Below the pieces are notes generated by a model that ran no database searches, was not told the origin of the DNA, and saw only the letters and a program-made list of their open reading frames with translations. Both the position numbers and the translations under genes were made by a program. A stretch of 64,000 nucleotides of DNA from Cycas panzhihuaensis (taxonomy: Eukaryota > Cycadophyta), in assembly GCA_023213395.1 (NCBI GenBank), contig CM041465.1, positions 75,089,741 through 75,153,740 of the forward strand, written 5' to 3'. Below are positions 13,560-23,660 of the stretch, in pieces; within the stretch, counting starts at the first letter, position 1, and the number at the start of each line of letters is the position of its first letter.

Positions 13560-14400
13560 TGGGTTAAGGGAGTGGTTAGGGTGGCATAATTTTGAATGAA
13601 CCGATGATAGAATCTAGTAAGTCCTAGGAAAGTCTACAATTGGGTCAGGGTTTTTAGGGTTGGCTAATTAGTGATGACAAAGATTTTATCAGGATCCACC
13701 CAAACCCCTACAAAGGATATAATATGCCCAAGGTATTGTAATTCAGATTTCTCAAATTCACATTTGGAGAGCTTAGCATACAATTTATTCTCATCAGGAT
13801 TTGAAGGATTGTTTCTAAATGTGGGATGTAGGCCCGCATGTTTGAACTATAGATAAGAATATCATTGAAGAAGATGATGACAAATTGTCATAAGTATTAG
13901 GAAAATATATTGTTCATGAGGGCCTGAAAGGTGGCCGGAGCATTGCATAGGCCAAAGGGCATGACTTGGAACTCAAAGTGGCCATGGTGGGTTTAGAAAG
14001 TTGTTTTATGTTGATCTTTTGGCAAGATGGGGATTTGGTAGTATCCTGACTATAAATCAAGCTTGGTGAAAATTATAGCGCCATGGATTTCATCTAACAT
14101 GTCATTGATTCGTGGCGTGGGAAACTTATTTTTTATGGTGATTTTATTAAGCACACGATAGTCAACACAAAGTTGGAAAGAGCCATCCTTCTTGCGAACT
14201 AAGACGATGGGTGTCGCATATGAGCTTTTACTAGGTTGGATGATACCCATGTTCAACAATTCTCGCATTATTTTTTTGATTTCATTTTTTTGGAAATAGG
14301 AATTTCTATATGGTCGAAGGCTTATCGAGTCATGCAAACTTTGTAACTCAATAGTATGGTAAAATCCTCGATCAGGTGGGGGGCTAGCAGGTAACAGAGC
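13560..14400 (-). pseudogene. K reverse transcriptase, catalytic Asp replaced
   Basis: The minus strand has the complete fingers region (YRNSYFQKNEIKKIMRELL, GIIQPSKSSYATPIVLVRKK, CVDYRVLNKITIKNKFPTP) ending in FTKLDL, whose Asp is the first catalytic residue. Further on, [17 protein letters not shown] lies at about 13900-13960, and the active-site box at 13861-13872 reads F-F-N-D instead of F-F-D-D. The Asp-to-Asn change is a G-to-A transition and would abolish activity. Stops follow the LDL box at about 14049. RT length and order are normal for the family. Confidence 0.88.
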
Positions 14401-14539
14401 AAATACAGATTGGTATCGATCTAATACTTGTTGGATATCAGGGTGGATACCGAGGGGGCCTGGATATAGTTAAGATGAACGATGTATCTGATGTTACCAT
14501 TGAGTTGGCAGTGCATTCATGAGGGTGAAATTACTTTGT

Positions 14540-15114
14540 TTAGGGGGCTTGCATCCCATAAAATTTATGAGAGCGGCCCATGTGATCTCTAAACATAATG
14601 AAGGGTGTCGTGGGTGAGTTATTGGTGCTATAAGTCCCTAGAGTCTGGAGCCATTGTACACTAAGAATTACATCTAACCCACCTATGGATAGGGCATAAA
14701 AATCAGAGATAAGGGTATATGAGCCAATGTGGACCATGAGGTTTTTTATTGTTCTCGCATAGTGGAGTGTGTGATGACTAGGTAAGGAGTAAGTGAAGCT
14801 AGTTTTAGGTTCTATATAAAGATTCAATTAGTAGGCAATGAAGATGTCGATGAAATTTAGCGACGTGCCACCATCGATCAAAATGGTAATTGGGGTTTTC
14901 CTAAGTATTCCTTTGACTCGAAGTGGTTCAGGACATGGAATGGAGGTAACTGTGGATAAGGAAACTTCAGGCTCAGGGTTTAGGGGTAACTCATCCGTAG
15001 GGTGGTCTTGGGGTTCATCATCATATTCGTGCTCAGTCTCAGGGTCATCATCCGAGGGTAAGTCTGGGTCAATTGTGAAGACCATCTTCCTAGCTTTGAA
15101 GATTTTATTGTGAC
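14540..15114 (-). pseudogene. K aspartic protease region
   Basis: Contains ITILIDGGTSLNFI (about 14850-14895), the active-site segment that in functional relatives reads L-(V/I)-D-(S/T)-G-A-T-x-N-F-I, here with D-G-G. Downstream are a FYALSIGGLDVILSVQWL block (about 14640-14700), the well-known linker between protease and RT, and FIMFRDH. An acidic stretch (PDLPSDDDPETEHEYDDE) precedes the active site. The protease would cleave the gag-pol precursor. One stop separates the active site from the linker near 14828. Confidence 0.8.
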
Positions 15115-16110
15115 TAGTGGTCCATTTTTTAGAACATTGCATACATAGATCAGCTTCCTAATGATGTTGTGCCTCTGTAGGAGTGATGTGGATGGACTTC
15201 GATGATGATTCCTCAGTGTGCTGCTCGAGAGATGTAGCTGGGGTGTCCTCTAGTTATGGGCGTGATCGTGGTCTCTAGGATCAGGCTGTATCAACTTGTC
15301 GGGATCGTGAAAACCACGTGGAGTCTCATTTGAATGGAGGAGGTCTTTCTATAGCAAATTCTACTTCTACTACTTTAGCTATATTAATTACATCCTTTAG
15401 AGTGGATAGGGAGACTGTCTTTAAGAGCATTTGGATACATTCTTTAAGTTTAGACATGTACGTATCGATCTATGTTTATTTATTAAGTTGCTGATCAACT
15501 CGATTACGTAAAGATTGGAACTCATCCGTGTAAACTTTGATAGAGGATACTTGCTTCGAACGTGTTAGCTATGTAAACAAAGATTGACTCCAAGTGTCTT
15601 CATACTGCTCGAAAAAATAGGTAGAAATCGCAAGAGGCGGGTGGAGGGGTACTCCCATTTCCACCATCAGAACTAATGATGTGCCTTCCCATCTAAATGA
15701 ATGGAAGCAAATATAAGTTGCTCATTCACTAACATTGGGTTGAGAGTAAAGTAAGACTCTAGTTTGCTAATCTAACTTCGTGCACTATCCCTGTTGAGAT
15801 CTGGATCAAATGTGAGTATGTCGATCTTATGATGGAATGGTTGTTGCTATCATGGAGGCGAAGGCACGATTTGTTGCTATGCGGGGCCAATTGGTGGTGG
15901 AGGAGAGAAGCTGTTCAACCTCTTAATTCCATCTTAGACATCAGCATGAGATGCTAGGTTTTTCAATTTTGAGCTAAATTCTGTGCACATAGTAGCTACT
16001 TCGTTTTTAACCTCCTCGCATACGTGGTTGAGATCCTCTATTTTATTATTAATTTTATGGATTTCAGTCTCAAGTCCTGAGATTTTATCACTGTTACTTT
16101 GAGGAGCCAT
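15115..16110 (-). pseudogene. K gag
   Basis: Starts at an ATG at 16108-16110 with MAPQSNSDKISGLETEIHKI, a coiled-coil-like head (alternating hydrophobic and charged residues for about 45 codons). The capsid part then contains KIDILTFDPDLN, SKLESYFTLN, LIFASIHLDGKAHH. The motif CMQCSKKW near 15130 looks like the first half of a zinc knuckle whose remaining ligands are degraded. Stops are numerous, mostly TAG. Gag packages the element RNA into particles. Confidence 0.8.
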
Positions 16111-17261
16111 GGAGAAAGGGCGTAAAGAGGCAGGAATAAGTAGAAAGAAGGGGAAAGAACGAAGTGGGAAAGATCAAGAAAGAACGGGATGTAAGAAAAA
16201 GGGGGTTGTTAAGGGAAAGAGAGGGGGGTGAATAGGGAGATTGTGGGGTGTCTATAGCCTATTGACCCTAAAGAAAGTTACATAAACAAGATATCAAGTT
16301 CTTTCAATAGTGCAAAAATATTATTCAATTGGGGCATGTGAAGTGTAGGGGGGGTGTGGGACCCACCGGTGACTAGGTACTAAAAATTGTGAAAATTTAC
16401 AGTATATATCAACCTAGTGCAAATTGACCAGTATGATGTGCCGATCAAAATAAGGTAGATACCTGTAAGGGTAAATTTTCTTACTGAATTAAGGGTAGTA
16501 CCTGTAAGGTAATTTTTTTTTTTTTATGTTTTCTTTTTCTCTTTCTTTTTTTTTCTTTTTCTTTTTTTTTTTCTTTTTTTTGTTTAAATTGTGAGGTGGC
16601 TTACAGTCTTACCCAAAGTATCCTACCAACCACTAGACAAGGTGTGCTTGGTCTTATAGGCCTGTTAATAAACTGTAGAAGTTTGGGCAGGTAGTTTTAT
16701 GGCGCTAACCACTAACCACTGCACTACAAGACTTCAGCGATCGATAGTTGCCTATGTTGGAAAAGGATTGGGACTTGAATGTGGGGTCCTCCTACATACT
16801 TGAAGGTACGTGGAGGCGCACTTCTATAGCCAGGTTCTGTCTAGGGCTTGGCTTAGGAGTGATACTCTAATCCTTCACGCAAAGGGTAAGAGGGCCACTT
16901 TGCGCTTAGCCAGAACAACAGATCCCTGCGATACCCAGGAAAGGAGGTGGGAGGGAGAAGAAAAGTAATCGCCCAATGATGTTATCTACCCTTAAGATAA
17001 ATTCAACGCTAGAATAAAAAAATAGGAATAAAATTAAAACCAAATGAAAGATAAGGGATAAAGTACTAGAGTTACTTGGGAAAAGAATTTCCTCTTTCTC
17101 CCAACTCTTAGACTGTCCCAATATCGTTCCTCAATCTCCGTGGAGAGAGTACTAAGCGAAGGTCTTTCCTCGATCTCTACTAGGGTAGAGAGAGTACTTA
17201 ATCAAATAGGGAAAGAAAAATAATTCTGGACTTTTGGGCAACCTCCCACGATCACGACGTA
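16111..17261 (-). other. K leader with long polypyrimidine tract
   Basis: Non-coding leader between the PBS and gag. Plus-strand 16513-16581 is almost pure T with scattered C, so the RNA would carry a polypurine run. The chance frame at 16906-17121 shows no motif. Confidence 0.6.
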
Positions 17262-17273
17262 GCTCTGACACCA
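17262..17273 (-). promoter_or_regulatory. K primer-binding site
   Basis: TGGTGTCAGAGC on the minus strand, 2 nt after the LTR end TCCCA; one base off the usual initiator tRNA-Met complement TGGTATCAGAGC. Confidence 0.88.
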
Positions 17274-17275
17274 CT

Positions 17276-17648
17276 TGGGATGTTTCTTCTCACCAATACT
17301 CTTGAGATAGCAGAGAATTTGACAATCGCAACAACTTTTCTTATCCAACAGAGCAAATAAGCTAACCAAGAGTTTCACAGGAACACCATAGTGCTAAATG
17401 ATCACCAAAAGATATAAAGTACCATAGTACAATCTTTATAAAAATGTTCTATCAAGATAACCATCATTTATAATTTATGACCCCCTTATAGACAAAATAG
17501 GGTCTTATACATGTAATCCTATTGGCGGCCTAAGTGGCCTTACATTCTATTAGGCGACAGCACCCATGCATACTATTGGCTTGCTAGATGACACATGCAC
17601 AAAGTTCCATAGTGGTTTATATAACTTAGTCAGATAAGTTATGTAACA
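17276..17648 (-). repeat. K 5' LTR
   Basis: Begins TGGGATGTTTC and ends GTTATGTAACA on the plus strand. The start was chosen because it puts the PBS 2 nt away and yields the TTTGC/TTTAC duplication. Confidence 0.92.
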
Positions 17649-18169
17649 TTTGCTTAGTATGATCTAGTAATTTAATTATTCTTGGCTTTGTTTTGATGAT
17701 TTTTTGGCCTCAATTTATAGTGATTCAATCCCCATATATGTGTTTTCTGATCTAGGACCTTTTAACATGTCATTTTCCTAAAAATTACCTTATTTTTCCT
17801 ATTTTTTACTATTTTTTATTTTGTTATATTTTTGGTATAATAAAAAATATGATTTCCTGAATAAAATATGATGATCATATTTTTAGTATAAAATCATATT
17901 TTTCATTGTCATAATTAAAAATTAAATGTAAAATGCTAATTTTCCATGATTTTCTTAGTGGCAACTACCTAGATTCAAAGATTGACATTACTTTACCTAT
18001 CTTGATTGCCTTTTAATTATCTTATCATCCTCCATGCAAGGATTTAGTTGTTGGGAATAAAATCTATGGGCAAAATCCATGGTATTCTTTCCTATCTTTC
18101 TCTCTATTAGTTTGCATAAATCCTTAAGATTTTTTAGAGTTTGGGGAGAATTTTTGAGGTAATAAAATG
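17649..18169 (+). repeat. T 5' LTR, piece 2
   Basis: Starts with the right TSD of K, then continues collinearly with 45596-46100 (landmarks TTTAATTATT, CAATTTATAGTGATTCAA, AAATCTATGGGxAAAA). Ends with AAATG, the left TSD of element E. Confidence 0.92.
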
Positions 18170-18517
18170 TGTTGAGAATAATACCTAATTATATAATTAT
18201 GCTTATGTACACTCTCTCTATATTTATGTGTATTTTATATTTGAGGTTGTGAGCCACATAGAGATGTGTGCTACCTCTAAGATTGACCAACAAAGTTCTC
18301 TCATTGATGGTGAGCTTGTACTATAAGTATGTATTTTATCATTTATTCTAATTTAAGTTTTGTCCATTTCTCCACCTCTTATATTCATTTGTACATATTT
18401 CATCTTCTTTGTACTTTATTGTTGTATTATTAACTAACCATCTTAGTTCATTTATTACATGCATAGTATATTATTTTTCTAACATGGTATAGAGATTTCA
18501 ATGCTTATTTTCTAATA
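18170..18517 (+). repeat. E 5' LTR, with a PBS-like relic near its end
   Basis: Starts TGTTGAGAATAATACC and ends TCTAATA (CA expected). Inside, TGGTATAGAG at 18485-18494 copies the look of the true PBS 33 bp further on. Confidence 0.9.
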
Positions 18518-18531
18518 TGGTATTGGAGTCC
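18518..18531 (+). promoter_or_regulatory. E primer-binding site
   Basis: TGGTATTGGAGTCC directly abuts the LTR; related to the usual TGGTATCAGAGC. Confidence 0.75.
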
Positions 18532-18984
18532 AAGGTCTAAATCCTTAAGGGAAATATTATAGAGCCTTTGTACATGTTATCCTTTTGATTTTTTAGAAGC
18601 CTTTTCAATTTTTTAAGGAACTTATATTGTGCCTAATTAATGACCTATTCATTATTTATTTAAAGGATTATTTCAAGTTATTTGAAGCTAGCTTCTGTCA
18701 GACTTTACGCATACTTTTAAGAGATTAGTTTCTAAAATATTTGGGGCTATTTCATCATTATTTTTTTAAGTTTAAAGGGGTTGTTTCGATATTATTTAAA
18801 GGCTATTCAAAGTTTATTTAGAGCTGATATTAAAGGCTACTTTAAAGCCTGTTATGAAGTTATTTCAAGACCATTTTTTTAAGCCCATTTTTTAGAGATT
18901 TTAAAGTTATTATAGAGTTATTTTGAAGCTATAGATTTATGCCTTTTGTGACCAAATTTTAAGCTGCATGTGGGTCCATTTTAA
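18532..18984 (+). other. E leader, no gene recognised
   Basis: AT-rich with repeated short blocks such as TTAAAGGC/TTATTT (about 18770-18870). Ends TTTAA, the left TSD of element F. Confidence 0.5.
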
Positions 18985-19661
18985 TATTAGATAATATGAC
19001 AACAATGTTTTGGAGGTAAAGTTTTGATAGATTGGTAGTGTGGTTTCCCCCCTTAAACTTTTGCGGGGGGATCCAAGTGGAGTGGATGCCTCTCTTAGTT
19101 GGGGAGTGTGGGGGGTACCAGAACTACTCCCCTGCCTACCTTCCTGATGCAAAGAGGGGGTTTAGGGGTAGTATCCCCTAACCCAAAAAACTAACACTAT
19201 AAAACATAGTAAATTATAAAGAGAATCAGGGTCATTCATTCAAAATATCCTAGATTTTATGGTTAAGATTTGTATCTTGTATGACTCTCTCATATAGCCT
19301 AATTTAGGGTGTTTCTTTTAATTATATTGATAGTATTTGATGTATTAGATGTACTATGATGAGTAAGGCATCTGGTTATTATTATTATGAACATTCTTCT
19401 ATAAATTATATATATTTCTCTATTCTTAGATAATAAAGATTGATACCTTTCTTGTGTGGATATTTCCCTAGCACATTGCTAGTGTTTTACTGCATTATAT
19501 ATGGTGTATATGTGATGCTTTAGTTTTCTAATTTATTTATTATACCATCTCTAGTTTAAAAATTTGTATATTAAATTTTAGTTTCAATTCCTATAACTGG
19601 TTGCAAAATAGTTTAGATCTTAGTGGCAGTTTCTGGTTATTAGGACCTAGTTTTCTCAACA
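18985..19661 (+). repeat. F 5' LTR
   Basis: 677 bp, starts TATTAGATAATATGAC (TG expected) and ends TTCTCAACA. Contains a TATATATTT-rich U3/R part near 19405-19440 that may be the promoter. Confidence 0.9.
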
Positions 19662-19678
19662 AATAGTATCGGAGCCAC
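19662..19678 (+). promoter_or_regulatory. F primer-binding site
   Basis: AATAGTATCGGAGCCAC; after allowing TGG to TAG decay it equals TGGTATCGGAGCCAC, close to the initiator tRNA-Met complement. Confidence 0.8.
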
Positions 19679-19763
19679 TTTTACTTTTATAGCAAATTTA
19701 TAAAGTTTTTGGTATTAGATTTTTCTGTACTAAATAGAGAAACTAATAAATATAAAGTTTGGG

Positions 19764-20560
19764 ATGGAGAAATTCAATGGCAAGAATAACTTTGAGTTAT
19801 GGAAGCTGACATCATATGATGTTCTAGTACAATAGGGATTGTATAGAACTCTAGGAGGGAAATCAAAGAAACTTGCAGGGATGAATGATAATAAATGTAA
19901 TGATTTAGACAAAAGAGCTCTTCACATAATATGATTGTGCTTGGTAGATAAAGTTCTATTTAACATCATGAGGGAGAAAATAACAGTAGGATTATAGACC
20001 CAATATAGTAACAAATTGAATCTACTTGAAGAGGTAGTTATACCCATTATGGATAAAGGAAGGTATACAAATTTCTAATCATATAAATATTTTTAATTCT
20101 CTTATTTATCAATTAGTTAGTATCAATGTCATGATTAGGGATGAGGATAAGGTTGTTACCTTGTTATATTCATTACTAGAATCTTAGGATAATATTATTG
20201 CCTCAATTAGTTTTAGCACTACAAATGAATTAGACTATGATTTTGTTGTGAGTGCTTTGCTGATGAAAGAGGTGAGGAGAAAGTCTAATCTTAAAACCTT
20301 GATACTAGAAGTTATGATAGTAAGGGGTAAAATGATTGAGAGAAGACAAAGCTCTAGGGACACATCGAGGTCAAAGTCAAAATGCATGAAGAGTAAGCTT
20401 AGATATTAGTACTACAATAAGATAGGTCACCTTAAGAAGGATTGCTACAAAAAAAATGAGTTCTAGAAAAAATAAAATCATACTAAGGAGGCTAATCAGG
20501 TGGAATCAAATCAACATATAGATAATAATGTCTTCATTGCTTATAATATTTCTCATTATC
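19764..20560 (+). pseudogene. F gag
   Basis: ATG at 19764 opens MEKFNGKNNFELWKL, the standard start of plant copia gag. It continues with DVLVQ*GLYRTLGGKSKKLA, LDKRALHII*LCLVDKVLFN and IMREKITVGL. Near 20405-20450 a zinc knuckle is recognisable as YYNKIGHLKKDCYK: GH and the last Cys remain, but the first two Cys are Tyr or lost (TGC/TGT to TAC-type G-to-A changes). TAG stops replace CAG or TGG codons. Gag forms the particle that packages the RNA. Confidence 0.88.
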
Positions 20561-20569
20561 ATCATGATT

Positions 20570-21900
20570 AATTATTAGATTCGGGTTCTTCACACCATAT
20601 ATGTCCACACAAGAATTCATTTTCATCATACCAACCTCTTGATGATAGTGCTATGCTTATGGGAAATGAAGTTTTATGTAAGACAATAGGCATTGGTAGC
20701 ATCAGAATTAAAGTGTTTGATGGTATAGTGAGAATATTAACTAAAGATAGACGTGTACTTAATCTATAAAGGAATATGATTTCCTAAGGTGAACTAGATT
20801 CTGATGGTTATAAGTACACAGGTCATGAAAGTGTCAAAGGGCGCCTTAGTTGTTATGAAAGCCTTAAAGAAAGGAAACCTTTATATTTTGGTGGGAAGTA
20901 TAGATGTCATCCATGTAGCTATAACATCAAATAGTATAGAAGATCCAACTCAGTTATGGCATCACAGACTTGGGCATATGAGTGAGAGAAGACTTAAGGT
21001 TTTGATAAACCATAAGTTACTTCATAACTTATAACTTTTAGATTTGACTTTTTATAAACATTATATTTTTAAAAAGTAGTGTAGACACAAGTTCAAAGTA
21101 GGGAGTCACACTAGTAAAAGTGTTCTAGTTTATAAATAATTAGATGTATGGGGACCATCCCCTACAATATCTTATGAAGGATCATTATACTTTATCATAT
21201 TTATATATGATTACTTTAGAAAGGTATAGGTCTATTTTTTGAAAAGGAAATCTGAAGTTTTTAGTGTGTTTAAGTAGTTCAAGGCTCTGGTTGAGAAGAC
21301 CACTAGCAAGTTAATCAAATATTTAAGAACTAATAATAGAGGTAAGTTCAACTCCTTGGAGTTTGAGAACTATTGCAGAGAAGTTGGGATTAGAATGTAT
21401 AAGACCACTAGCTATACTTCATAGTAGAATGGCATAACTGAATGCATAAATAAGGCACTCTTAAAAAGAGTAAGAAGCATGTTGAGTAATGCAAGAGTGG
21501 AGTAGGGCTTATAGGCAAAAGCTATTCAAACAACTTATTATTTCGTAAATAGGTCACCATCACTTGTAATAGACTATAATATTCTTTAATAGGTATAGAC
21601 TAGACATCTATGTGACTATTCAAATTTAAAAGGTTTTGGTTGTGATGCTTATGCCTTGATTAATAAAAGTCAATGTTTAAAGTTAGCCCCAAAATATAAG
21701 AGATATATCTTTGTTGGTTATGGTAATAGAGATGATGTAAAGGGATATAGGTTATGGGATCTTGCTACCCACAAAATCATTATTAAAAGAGATGCTATAT
21801 TTGATGAATCTCCTTTTTTAAAATCAAACAATATAGAAGTTGAAGTGAAACATGTGCAAAATGTTGAATATCAACAAGTCAAGCTTGGGACCTAGCCATC
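20570..21900 (+). pseudogene. F protease and integrase
   Basis: The protease active site LLDSGSSHHICPH lies at about 20572-20610. The GAG-pre-integrase zinc domain (LWHHRLGHMSERRL, 20954-21000) follows, then the integrase core: IYIYDYFRKV, LRTNNRGKFNSLEFENYC (second Asp of the triad changed to Asn in this frame) and NGITECINKALLKRV with the catalytic Glu (about 21430). The C-terminal domain has the hallmark APKYKRYIFVGYGNRDDVKG and RLWDLATHKIIIKRDAIFDE in a clean frame of 79 codons (21656-21895). Stops interrupt everything else. No intact protein could be made. Confidence 0.88.
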
Positions 21901-22403
21901 TTTAGAAATAGAAAAGTAGAAAGAGCTTTCTGAAGATGAATCTACAATATATTTATAGGAGTATATAGACACTCCTCTACCAACTATTAGAAGATCTACA
22001 TGAGTTAGCCATCCACCTAATAGGTATATCCCTTCTATTTCTATTACTTTGGTTTCTAATGATAGTGAGCCTACATACTATCAAGAAGTAGTAGATGATA
22101 TCCATAGTGAGAAGTAGAAGAGGGCTATGCAAGAAGAGATAGATGCTTTGAAGAAAAATAATTCATGAGACTTGGTAGAGCTTCTACATGGTAGGAAGAT
22201 TATTGGTTGCAGGTAGGCTTTTAAGAAGAAAATAGATGTTGATAGAAAGATTGATAAATACAGGGTAAGATTAATGGCTAAAGGTTTTGCACAGAATGTA
22301 GGTATTGATTTTTATGAGATCTTTTCACCAATTATTAAACTTACTTTAATTTAGGTTCTACTAGCATTAGTAACTTCTCTTGATTTGAAGTTGGAGCAGT
22401 TAG
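21901..22403 (+). pseudogene. F reverse transcriptase, part 1
   Basis: Reads the linker and RT fingers: YYQEVVDDIHSEK, KRAMQEEIDALKKNNS, VELLHGRKIIGCR*AFKKK, RVRLMAKGFAQNVGIDFYE and LLALVTSLDLKLEQ. The reading breaks off at the insertion of G; its continuation LDVK is found after 26183. Trp codons are now TAG (CR*AF for CRWVF). Confidence 0.9.
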
Positions 22404-22429
22404 TGTTGGGTGTAATGTCATCACTCAAC

Positions 22430-23330
22430 AGCTGCAACTCTTGTGTGGACAAGAGTTTCATCTTCAAGAAAAGTTTTTCCAAACCAAAGTCTGCCAAAGG
22501 CTCATCATAGCTTGGCACTAATTACTGCTTCTCATTTAATGGTGTGTAAATTTCCCCCAAATGAGCCTGCTACGTTAAGTTGTGGAATGCTCCCAAAAAA
22601 CTATACACCAGAATTGATATATTTGCTTTGAATGAGAGCCTAGCTTAAGGAAACTATTGTGGATTGTTCACTTCCGACACTTAATCTTCTCAGCTATTTG
22701 ATCTGTGTTCCCGAGTCTCTTCTGGTCATGTGGTGCACTTTGTTGACTCAGCCAGTGCACAACTAACGCATCTCTGCTTATCTCACCGTCTCCATTTTGG
22801 CCTCTGGTGCAGGCCATACTCTCTCTCGCCTCGATTGCGTTTCAATTTTTGGGTTACTCTCTCCTCGAAACTGCTGCGTTCAATAATCATTATTATTGAG
22901 TAGTTAGGCCCTTTGCGTTCCGTCTGCAATCATCCCCGTTGCTAAGCGCCCTGTCTTTACCGCCCGCTGCTTCGTGGATCGTCCGAGTCGGCCTTTGTCT
23001 GGTTTTCATAGCGTGCATTGCCCTGCGTTGATTATTGTTATCTTCTATTTGCGCACTGTATCGACGCTTAGCAGGCAGATCGTGTGCGCCGCCTCCTCCA
23101 TTTTAGGCAGATTTGCAGATCCGGTTTCTTTCTTCGGTGTGCCGCTTTGCGTTGAATGCTTCTCGGCCTGTGCGCCGCCATTTAAGGCAAATTCGTTATC
23201 TTCTTCAATACGGTGCTGCTGTAGCTCGCCCTTTACCATTCAGCCCTCCGTGGATAGCCATGCATTAATATTGTGCGTGGCCTCCGATCGATCTGCATTT
23301 GATTAGTGTACATGCGTTGCGTCTTTATAT
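22430..23330 (+). other. CpG-rich, GC-rich segment inside G
   Basis: From about 22640 and most densely at 22840-23310, CG dinucleotides are frequent (GCGCC, CCGCCC, TCGTCCGAG) while the remainder of the window is nearly devoid of them. An 86-bp-spaced imperfect repeat, TGTGCGCCGCC...ATTTxAGGCA, occurs at about 23084 and 23170. Frames such as 22974-23306 have low-complexity Cys/Ser-rich translations without recognised motif. It could be an LTR-element leader or captured host 5' sequence. Confidence 0.6.
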
Positions 23331-23594
23331 ATTTAATTATTATAATTGTATATGCGTTGCATTTTTATGCGGTTACTGCGTTTTATATATTTGCCTTTTA
23401 TATTATTCACTTTTGCCCGCGCTTTATTATAGTCTTAATATATAAAGTTTGATCTTTTAAACTCTGGTTTGAAAGAGTTTCATTTCAAATATTTGTTAAT
23501 ATACGGCAGTTGTTTTTTCAAAAATTTAATTTCATTACATATTCTTTCAATCTTATTACACATTTTTTGTTTTAAAACTCGATGAGCGAGTTCA

Positions 23595-23660
23595 CCCTCC
23601 TGGCATCGGAGGTGTTTAGTCTCTGACTTATCTTGGGTTCAATCCCAGCTTAGTCCCTCT
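23595..23660 (+). other. tRNA-like polymerase III box pair
   Basis: GGTTCAATCCC (23636-23646) matches the tRNA internal B box GGTTCRANNCC, and TGGCATCGGAGG (23601-23612) agrees with the A box TRGCNNAGYNGG at 10 of 12 positions. Spacing is 35 bp, shorter than the usual 44 or so. No full cloverleaf was built. It could be a tRNA-derived SINE head, a broken tRNA gene or coincidence. Confidence 0.35.

Larger units (their letters stand above)
11227..17648 (-). mobile_element. Element K: full-length Ty3/gypsy, decayed
   Basis: LTRs of 374 and 373 bp (11227-11600 and 17276-17648) flank an interior with gag, protease, RT, RNase H and integrase in that order on the minus strand. TSD is TTTAC (11222-11226) and TTTGC (17649-17653), one transition apart. 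The left LTR terminus reads TA where the right reads TG. Several wordings (GGLDVILSVQWLQTLG, YFQKNEIKKIMREL, a His-Leu-rich C-terminus) are those of plant gypsy elements of the Tcn/chromoviral or closely allied groups. It cuts the left LTR of T. Confidence 0.92.

Noticed and set aside
14838-15113. Plus-strand Ser/Gly-rich open frame
   Set aside because: Antisense of the acidic protease-linker of K.
16906-17121. Minus-strand open frame in the K leader
   Set aside because: No recognised motif; position is the untranslated leader.
22974-23306. Open frame of 110 codons in the CpG-rich segment
   Set aside because: Cys/Ser-rich translation with no motif; GC-rich DNA has few stops by chance. Kept only as part of the unusual segment.
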